In this document: positions 58,878 through 64,000 of the stretch, one piece after another
Numbering within the stretch: the first letter of the stretch is position 1
How the letters are laid out: each line of letters begins with the position of its first letter
NCBI GenBank assembly: GCA_025757985.1
Contig: CP107210.1
Coordinates: 1,860,001 to 1,924,000, forward strand
Source: Oscillospiraceae bacterium
GTDB taxonomy: Bacteria; Bacillota; Clostridia; Oscillospirales; Ruminococcaceae
Direction: 5' to 3'
Length of the DNA: 64,000 bases
Notes under the pieces: model-generated
The model's database searches: none
What the model saw: only the letters and a program-made list of their open reading frames with translations
What the model was told of the DNA's origin: nothing
Translations under genes and position numbers: made by a program

Positions 58878-60163
58878 GCGATAACACAACAGAACTTGAC
58901 TTTGGCACGACCGCCCAGAAGGCCACCGACGGCGAAAAGCTGCCCGTGGTGCTGCTGGCGCTGGATCAGGGCCGCTATGATATGACCCGCAGTCTGGACG
59001 AACTGCGCGCACTGGCCGATGCCAACGGCATGGACGCCGTGGCCGAGGTCGTACAGAAGCGCGCCACGCCCGAGGCCGCCACGATGCTGGGTGAGGGCAA
59101 GGTCGCTGAGGCCCGCCTTGTCTGCCAGAATGTAAACGCGGCAGCCGCCATCTATGACGGCGAGCTGACCGGCAGCCAGATCCGCAACCTCTCTGCCGCG
59201 CTGCAGCTTGAGGTACTGGACCGCACGATGCTGATCCTTGAAATCTTCCGCGCCCGCGCCACCACGAACGAGGGCAAGCTGCAGACCGAGCTTGCCACAC
59301 TGCGCTACCAGCTGCCGCGCCTGCAGGGGCTGGGCGAAAGCCTGAGCCGTCAGGGCGGCGGCGGCGGGGGCGGCGGCGGTGCGCGCCGCGGCGCCGGTGA
59401 GACCAAGCTGGAGCTGGACCGCCGCCACCTGCACCACCGCATTGAGCATCTGGAAGAAAAGCTGAAGGAAATGGAAAAGCGCCGGGGTGAGACCCGCCGC
59501 GCCCGCCAAAAGAACAATGTGCCCGTGGTGGCGCTGGTCGGCTACACCAATGTGGGCAAATCCAGCCTGCTGAACGCCCTGTGCGGTGAGCAGATCTTTG
59601 AGGCCGACATGCTGTTTGCCACGCTGGACCCCACCGCCCGCAAGCTGGTGCTGCCCAGCGGCCTGCAGATCATTCTGGTGGACACGGTCGGCTTTGTCAG
59701 TCGGCTGCCGCACCATCTGGTCGAGGCGTTCAAATCCACGCTGGAGGAGGCCGCCTTTGCCGATGTCATCATCAAGGTGGCCGACGCGGGCGATGCCAAG
59801 GCCACCGAGCAGCTGGCCGTGACCGATGAGGTTCTGGGCAGCCTTGACTGCGAGAGCATCCCCCAGCTGGTGGTCTACAACAAATGCGATATGGCGAACG
59901 CCGTTGCGTTTGACCCGGACATTCTGCTGACGAGCGCCAAGACCGGCTGCGGCCTGCCTGAGCTTTTGGCCAAGCTGGATGATGTGCTGGGCCATCGTGT
60001 GCGCACGATCGAGCTGGTGCTGCCCTATGACAAGCTGGCGCTGGCTGACATTTTGCGCAGCCGCGGCAGCGTAGCGGCGGAGGAATACCGCGAGGACGGC
60101 GTTTTTTACCGCGCCACCGTGAAAATTGACGACCTGCACCGGTTTGAGGCGTTTTTGGTATGA
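58874..60163 (+). CDS. hflX: ribosome-associated GTPase HflX
   Basis: HflX splits stalled or stressed ribosomes. The N-terminal domain (about 20-160) is followed by a glycine-rich linker and a coiled-coil region (about 175-215), then the G domain: GYTNVGKSS (G1, about 220-228), TLDPT, DTVGF (G3) and NKCD (G4). The linker has nine glycines in a row from mixed GGC/GGG codons. At 429 residues it is typical. It overlaps the acetyltransferase gene by four bases. Copy 2 of the IS110 element begins 30-odd bases after its stop. Confidence 0.97.
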   Translation: MSDNTTELDFGTTAQKATDGEKLPVVLLALDQGRYDMTRSLDELRALADANGMDAVAEVVQKRATPEAATMLGEGKVAEARLVCQNVNAAAAIYDGELTGSQIRNLSAALQLEVLDRTMLILEIFRARATTNEGKLQTELATLRYQLPRLQGLGESLSRQGGGGGGGGGARRGAGETKLELDRRHLHHRIEHLEEKLKEMEKRRGETRRARQKNNVPVVALVGYTNVGKSSLLNALCGEQIFEADMLFATLDPTARKLVLPSGLQIILVDTVGFVSRLPHHLVEAFKSTLEEAAFADVIIKVADAGDAKATEQLAVTDEVLGSLDCESIPQLVVYNKCDMANAVAFDPDILLTSAKTGCGLPELLAKLDDVLGHRVRTIELVLPYDKLALADILRSRGSVAAEEYREDGVFYRATVKIDDLHRFEAFLV

Positions 60164-60324
60164 TGCCGCGGGAGGTTTGGCTGGTGTAAGACGGACAAAT
60201 CTTGCTAATGTATTTGTCAAGAGTTTTTTATAGATTTTCCGATTTTCTTTTGGAAAAAGGGCGCATTAAATTGAACCCACAGCAGTTGTGGATTTTTGAA
60301 AAAGATATATAATAGAGTCAGTGG

Positions 60325-61524
60325 TTACTGTTGCTTGAGCGTTTCCATCGCTCTCGCGTAGTAGATGCGGAGAAACTTGTTGACTCCGGCCATTTTAGCT
60401 ACGTTATACGGTTTCCCTTCCTGTTCCTTTTTGAGCAGAAAAAGGTAGACAGGGTCATCTTGAGGTCGTGTAAGTTTGAGTGCCTGCATAACCTCAAAGC
60501 AATACTTTCTGAGAGCCGCATTCCCACGTTTTGATATGTGGCGATTGTGGCTCTCAAATGTTCCAGACTGATATGGAGGCGCATCGTTACCAGCATAAGC
60601 GTTGAGTGCTTTTCCACTGTGAAAGCGGCGGATATCTCCAATTTCAGCAAGGATAAGGGGACCGAGTCGATCCCCAACACCAGCCATAGAGCGCAGAACA
60701 GCGTATTCGGGCAACGTTTCAGCTAATGTTTGCATTTTTAGAATAATTGAATCAGTGGCCTTTTGTGATTCACAGACAAGTTCAAGACATTGATTTTGAG
60801 CCGCAAGAGTGTATTCGTTTTCTCCCCTTGTTGTGATATTGCGTAATGCAGCTTCGTAAATTGCCAACCCATATGTTTTGGTTTGGCGATTTCGAGATTT
60901 TCTTGCGATTTTTTCAAATGCGTCAAGGAAACGACTTTTTCCCATTTTCTTTATACGATCGTAGGATTTAAAACGATTGATAAAGAGAACGGAAAGACTG
61001 GTTTCTGGCGTTCTGGTCGTTAGAGGCAGAATGTTGGTTATGCCAGGCATCGTTTCATCCAATAGATTAAGTAGAAATACTTTGTTGGTTTTAAGGGTAA
61101 GCATTCGCTGATTATACTGTCGTGCCAAAAATTTCAAATCTTCGTATTTCTGCTCCATAGATGTATATGGAACCAGAGAATAACTCTTTTCCAATGCATA
61201 TCTGGCAATCCGCACTGCATCTTTCTTGTCTGTTTTGGCCTTGCGAAGATCCATGTCTCCGAATTTCTTGATTTGATAGGCATTAACCATACAAACAGGG
61301 AGCCCGGCTTCCTGCAACGCTTTCAGAACAGGATAATGGTAATGCCCGGTATTTTCCATTAAGATGGTTGCAGATTGCTTGCTATTCAAAATATACTTAA
61401 TGAAAGCGTCTAGTTCGGGCTGCGTATGGTGGAACTCAAAAGGACTTGTGTGCATTGATCCGTCTTGGTTTAAGATGGCTGCTACACTTTTTGACTTGGA
61501 AATATCGATTCCTACTGCGAGCAT
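60325..61524 (-). CDS. IS110-family DEDD transposase, copy 2
   Basis: The protein is identical to that of copy 1, with Asp7, Glu57, Asp99 and Asp102 as the DEDD residues and the C-terminal Tnp domain. The ATG at 61524 has AAGGA six bases upstream; an ATG two codons earlier is less likely. No frameshift or stop interrupts it, so both copies could be active. Confidence 0.95.
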   Translation of the reverse strand: MLAVGIDISKSKSVAAILNQDGSMHTSPFEFHHTQPELDAFIKYILNSKQSATILMENTGHYHYPVLKALQEAGLPVCMVNAYQIKKFGDMDLRKAKTDKKDAVRIARYALEKSYSLVPYTSMEQKYEDLKFLARQYNQRMLTLKTNKVFLLNLLDETMPGITNILPLTTRTPETSLSVLFINRFKSYDRIKKMGKSRFLDAFEKIARKSRNRQTKTYGLAIYEAALRNITTRGENEYTLAAQNQCLELVCESQKATDSIILKMQTLAETLPEYAVLRSMAGVGDRLGPLILAEIGDIRRFHSGKALNAYAGNDAPPYQSGTFESHNRHISKRGNAALRKYCFEVMQALKLTRPQDDPVYLFLLKKEQEGKPYNVAKMAGVNKFLRIYYARAMETLKQQ

Positions 61525-61564
61525 TGACATTCCTTCTTTCGTTTCGATTTATGGCTATCCAGCT

Positions 61565-61747
61565 TTTCCAAAGTACGCACATATTCAATCGTGAAACGGG
61601 AGCTATGTCCCAACTTGCTGAATCGAGCACAAAACAATGGAGGCTGGCTGACACATTTGTCTGCGGGCGTGGTGTCCCAATCGGAAAGTTCGTCAGACCA
61701 TACCTCCATTTTAAAGGAAAAGAGCAAGGCCGGATAGGCCTTACTCT
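61565..61747 (-). ncRNA. candidate bridge RNA of IS110 copy 2
   Basis: Same sequence as in copy 1. Target guides TTCCGATT (61686-61679) and GACAAAT (61661-61655), donor guides AGCAAG (61619-61614) and TGAAT (61587-61583). The right target of this copy, ATTTGTC (minus strand), matches the second guide over seven bases, against five for copy 1. Confidence 0.65.
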
Positions 61748-61782
61748 TACATTATGAATCGGAATTTGAAAGGAGAAAACTC

Positions 61783-61974
61783 ATGTATCCGTTAATATCT
61801 GTTTTTATTATAGTAGTTGGTGCGCTACTATTGGTTTTTGCAAATAAAATTATAAAAAATAACAAGGTTAATCGAATTGGCATTAAAGTGGTTGGCGGTA
61901 TTCTAATTATAGTTGGTTTACTTCTGCTGTATTTTTTATTATCAGGAAAATTGACATTGCCATTATCTAAGTAA
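61783..61974 (+). CDS. small membrane protein with two helices
   Basis: The 63-residue protein has two hydrophobic segments (about 4-20 and 33-54) separated by a basic stretch KIIKNNKVNRIGIK. No family is recognised. The sequence is AT-rich. GAAAGGAG lies seven bases before the ATG, directly after the IS target sequence, so the insertion separated it from any promoter it had upstream. Confidence 0.65.
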   Translation: MYPLISVFIIVVGALLLVFANKIIKNNKVNRIGIKVVGGILIIVGLLLLYFLLSGKLTLPLSK

Positions 61975-62028
61975 GTGAAATTCCAGTTTGTCGGACTGCG
62001 GTGCCGGGGCGGGTATAACGGCAGCATT

Positions 62029-62143
62029 GGCTTCCCCCTCTGGGGGAAGCAGTCACCGCCGGTGACTGATGAGGGGGAGCCTTCCGGACATCTCTCCCTC
62101 ATCCGGCGCGTACCGCGCCACCTTCCCCCCAAGGGGAAGGCTT
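62029..62143. repeat. palindromic intergenic repeat (CCGGATGAGGGG family), short form
   Basis: GGCTTCCCCCTCTGGGGGAAGC and CCTTCCCCCCAAGGGGAAGG are the outer hairpins. GACTGATGAGGGG...CCCTCATCCGGCGCG are the inner arms. Confidence 0.8.
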
Positions 62144-62180
62144 TCCCCGGCGGGGTGGGGTTGGGTTGATTTAAGAAAGG

Positions 62181-62193
62181 CAAATCGGCATTT
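62181..62193. other. unoccupied near-match to the IS110 target
   Basis: CAAATCGGCATTT differs from the shared target CAAATCGGAATTT at one position. As at both occupied sites, it lies directly before a ribosome binding site and start codon (hybrid kinase gene). Confidence 0.55.
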
Positions 62194-62204
62194 AGAGGAT
62201 GTGA

Positions 62205-64000
62205 ATGAGCAGCATGGAGAAAACAAAAGAAGGAATTCATTTAAAAAAACTCTTTAGGCTGAAGAATACAGGCAGCATCTTTGTGATTGCGAGCCTTTTG
62301 ATGATTTTTGTAATAGCATCGTACACATATATTCTGCAAAGTTCTTACACTAAGACCGCCCTTGAAACAGAAATCGCGCGTGACACAGCGAGTGCAGATG
62401 CAGTACACAAACTTGTGGATGGAAGAATCTGCAAAGAAGATTTTGATCAAATCAACGATCAATCTGATGAAAAGGAGCCATTATATAAGGATATTTCTTC
62501 CTATTTCAATGAAATCAGAACACTGAATTCTACTCGATATATTTACACCGCTAAAAGAAATGAAGAAGGAAAACTCGTTTATGTGGTAGACGGTTTGGAT
62601 CCGAATGCAGATGATGTAAGACACCCCGGAGATTATATTGAGGACGAAATGGTTCCGTATATTGATAGGGCTATTTCTGGGGAGAATGTGTACTCTCAGG
62701 ATATCATTGATACAACATGGGGTCCGATTTTTACGGCTTGCTATCCTGTAAGCGCAAATCATGATGGGACAGGAGAAATCATTGGCGCATTTTGCATTGA
62801 AATGGATATGCAATCAGCTTATGGAATGGTTGAAAAGACGAATCGTATTTCCATCATCTGCGGTTTAGTCGCAGGAGCTGTATTGCTTTTAATTTGTCTA
62901 TATACCTATAATGTTTACCAGAAAAGCAAGGCAGAAGAGCAAAAACAAAAACAATTATTAATGACCGCCGCTGAGGAAGCAAATGCTGCCAACAAAGCAA
63001 AATCTGCGTTTTTGCTTAGTATCAGCCATGACATCAGAACGCCGATGAATGCCATTATTGGATTTACAAACATTGCGCTTCACCAGAACACGGTTTCAGA
63101 TATTCATGCCAGCTTGGAGAAAGTTCAACAAAGTTCGAATCATCTTCTCTCTTTGTTGAATGACGTTCTGGATTTTACTCGCATTGAAAGTGGAAAAGTT
63201 ACTATTTCGCCCGAGCCAGTGGACATTACTCAATTAACAGATAACGTTCAGGCGATTATGAATGGACTTCTTTATAATCGAGATCTTAAGTTTGAAGTAC
63301 ATCGAGAAAGCCCAAAGAACCCCTATGTCCTTGCGGATGTTGTGCGTATCCGAGAAGTTTTGGTGAATCTTCTTGGCAATGCTGTGAAATTCACAAAGGA
63401 CGGCGGAAAGATTACTTTGGATATCAGCAGTTACCCGGGAGCGGATGAGAAACATATCATAACTCGTTATGTTGTTCGAGATAACGGTATTGGCATGAGC
63501 GAAGAGTTCCAGAAAAAATTATTCGATCCGTTTTCACAAGAAGATGTTGCTAATGCCAGAACTCAATATAAGGGAACCGGTCTTGGTATGGCCATCACAA
63601 AAAAATATGTGGATATGATGGGCGGTTCGATTGCTGTTGAGAGCAAAAAAGGGGTAGGTTCTACATTCACAGTGGATATCCCAATGGAGTTGACAGAACA
63701 GGTTATTCAATCAGAACAAAAACAACATCTGCATAGAGATTTGACGGATATTCATGTTCTTATGGCTGAGGATAATGATCTGAATGCTGAACTTGCTACG
63801 ATAATACTGGAAGATGCTGGTATGACCGTAACACGCGCATCAGACGGAAAAGAAGTTGTGGATTTGTTTAAAAATCATCCACGAGGCACATACGATCTTA
63901 TTTTGATGGATATTATGATGCCAAACATGGATGGACACCAAGCAGCAAAAGCCATTCGCGCCTTGGGTACAGAGCGGTCCGATGCAGTTACGATTCCAAT
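62205..64000 (+). CDS. hybrid sensor histidine kinase/response regulator (runs off right edge)
   Basis: About 598 codons are visible. A first membrane helix (about 23-45), an extracytoplasmic sensing domain (about 46-205, Cache-like) and a second helix (about 208-231) are followed by HisKA with FLLSISHDIRTPMNAIIGF (phospho-acceptor His near 274). HATPase motifs LLGNAVKFTKDGG, DNGIGMSEE and GTGLGMAI come next. A receiver starts at DIHVLMAEDND with acceptor Asp in LILMDIMMPNMDG, so the domain is nearly complete. ATG at 62205 has AGAGGA five bases upstream; an ATG three codons later is possible. The gene is AT-rich. Confidence 0.93.
   Translation, partial: MSSMEKTKEGIHLKKLFRLKNTGSIFVIASLLMIFVIASYTYILQSSYTKTALETEIARDTASADAVHKLVDGRICKEDFDQINDQSDEKEPLYKDISSYFNEIRTLNSTRYIYTAKRNEEGKLVYVVDGLDPNADDVRHPGDYIEDEMVPYIDRAISGENVYSQDIIDTTWGPIFTACYPVSANHDGTGEIIGAFCIEMDMQSAYGMVEKTNRISIICGLVAGAVLLLICLYTYNVYQKSKAEEQKQKQLLMTAAEEANAANKAKSAFLLSISHDIRTPMNAIIGFTNIALHQNTVSDIHASLEKVQQSSNHLLSLLNDVLDFTRIESGKVTISPEPVDITQLTDNVQAIMNGLLYNRDLKFEVHRESPKNPYVLADVVRIREVLVNLLGNAVKFTKDGGKITLDISSYPGADEKHIITRYVVRDNGIGMSEEFQKKLFDPFSQEDVANARTQYKGTGLGMAITKKYVDMMGGSIAVESKKGVGSTFTVDIPMELTEQVIQSEQKQHLHRDLTDIHVLMAEDNDLNAELATIILEDAGMTVTRASDGKEVVDLFKNHPRGTYDLILMDIMMPNMDGHQAAKAIRALGTERSDAVTIP

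Larger units (their letters stand above)
60198..61760 (-). mobile_element. IS110-family insertion sequence, copy 2
   Basis: It matches copy 1 from 60196 to 61767 at a constant offset of 44465 bases, in the same orientation. Core AATC occurs at 60198-60201 and 61757-61760. The flanks differ from copy 1 outside CAAATC and AATCGGAATTT, so both copies used the same 13-base target. Confidence 0.9.

Noticed and set aside
59350..59390. Glycine run in hflX as a phase-variable tract
   Set aside because: It is coded by mixed GGC and GGG codons with no long single-base run; glycine-rich linkers are normal in HflX.

Overview
The window looks like a chromosomal segment of a high-GC Firmicute of the Oscillospiraceae/Ruminococcaceae type, near Gemmiger, Subdoligranulum or Faecalibacterium. 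This is inferred from the cmk-plsC-ispH/rpsA fusion cluster, the DUF1385-prmC and recA-recX pairs, AAGGAGG-type ribosome binding sites, sigma-A promoters with 17-base spacers, and dense GC-rich palindromic intergenic repeats. Most genes lie on the minus strand and look GC-rich by eye. A few AT-rich islands stand out: 13614-14540, both IS copies with the genes right of them, and everything after 61768. No rRNA, tRNA or CRISPR was seen.

Layout. 1-15400 holds housekeeping and envelope genes: a partial GT-C glycosyltransferase, cysS, a large membrane protein, pgsA, rimO, recX, recA, prmC, a DUF1385 protein, a lipoprotein/response regulator/histidine kinase operon, a DUF2726-like protein and a ZIP metal transporter. 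15395-18250 carries a MITE-like element, an IS110-family element and a peptidase S51 gene. 18255-23144 holds deoC, a small membrane protein, gtrA, the ispH-rpsA fusion, plsC and cmk. 23344-42763 is a long surface-glycan region. It has a seven-gene operon (NAD-dependent epimerase, TIM-barrel isomerase, two GT2 glycosyltransferases, two FAD oxidoreductases, one membrane protein), a WbpG/HisF/HisH-like sugar amidation set, a sortase operon with its probable substrate, an O-antigen-ligase-like protein, an amidohydrolase, a Dabb protein, a second sugar amidotransferase and another GT-C-like protein. 43147-47112 encodes lower glycolysis (gpmI, tpiA, pgk). 47274-52392 has a hypothetical gene, a YihY/BrkB protein, a KdgK-like kinase and a Trk/Ktr potassium system. 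52573-60163 reads on the plus strand: an MBOAT/SGNH acylation pair, a surface carbohydrate protein, a flippase, a GNAT acetyltransferase and hflX. A second copy of the IS110 element follows, then a small membrane protein and a hybrid sensor kinase cut by the right edge.

The most notable signal is in the two IS110-family copies. The 237-base leader upstream of the transposase has the layout of a bridge RNA: a 5' hairpin, a stem-loop with two segments matching the two halves of the shared insertion site, and a second region with two segments matching the two element ends. Joining the ends at their common AATC would create a TTGACA-17-CATAAT promoter pointing into this RNA. A 12-of-13 match to the insertion site lies unoccupied 0.4 kb right of copy 2.

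Other points: a C9 tract in the promoter spacer of the surface-protein/sortase operon; a promoter that runs straight into a strong terminator-like hairpin ahead of the sugar-amidation operon; a HisF-like protein lacking a catalytic aspartate; and several families of modular palindromic repeats, some contributing stop codons, a protein C-terminus or promoter parts.
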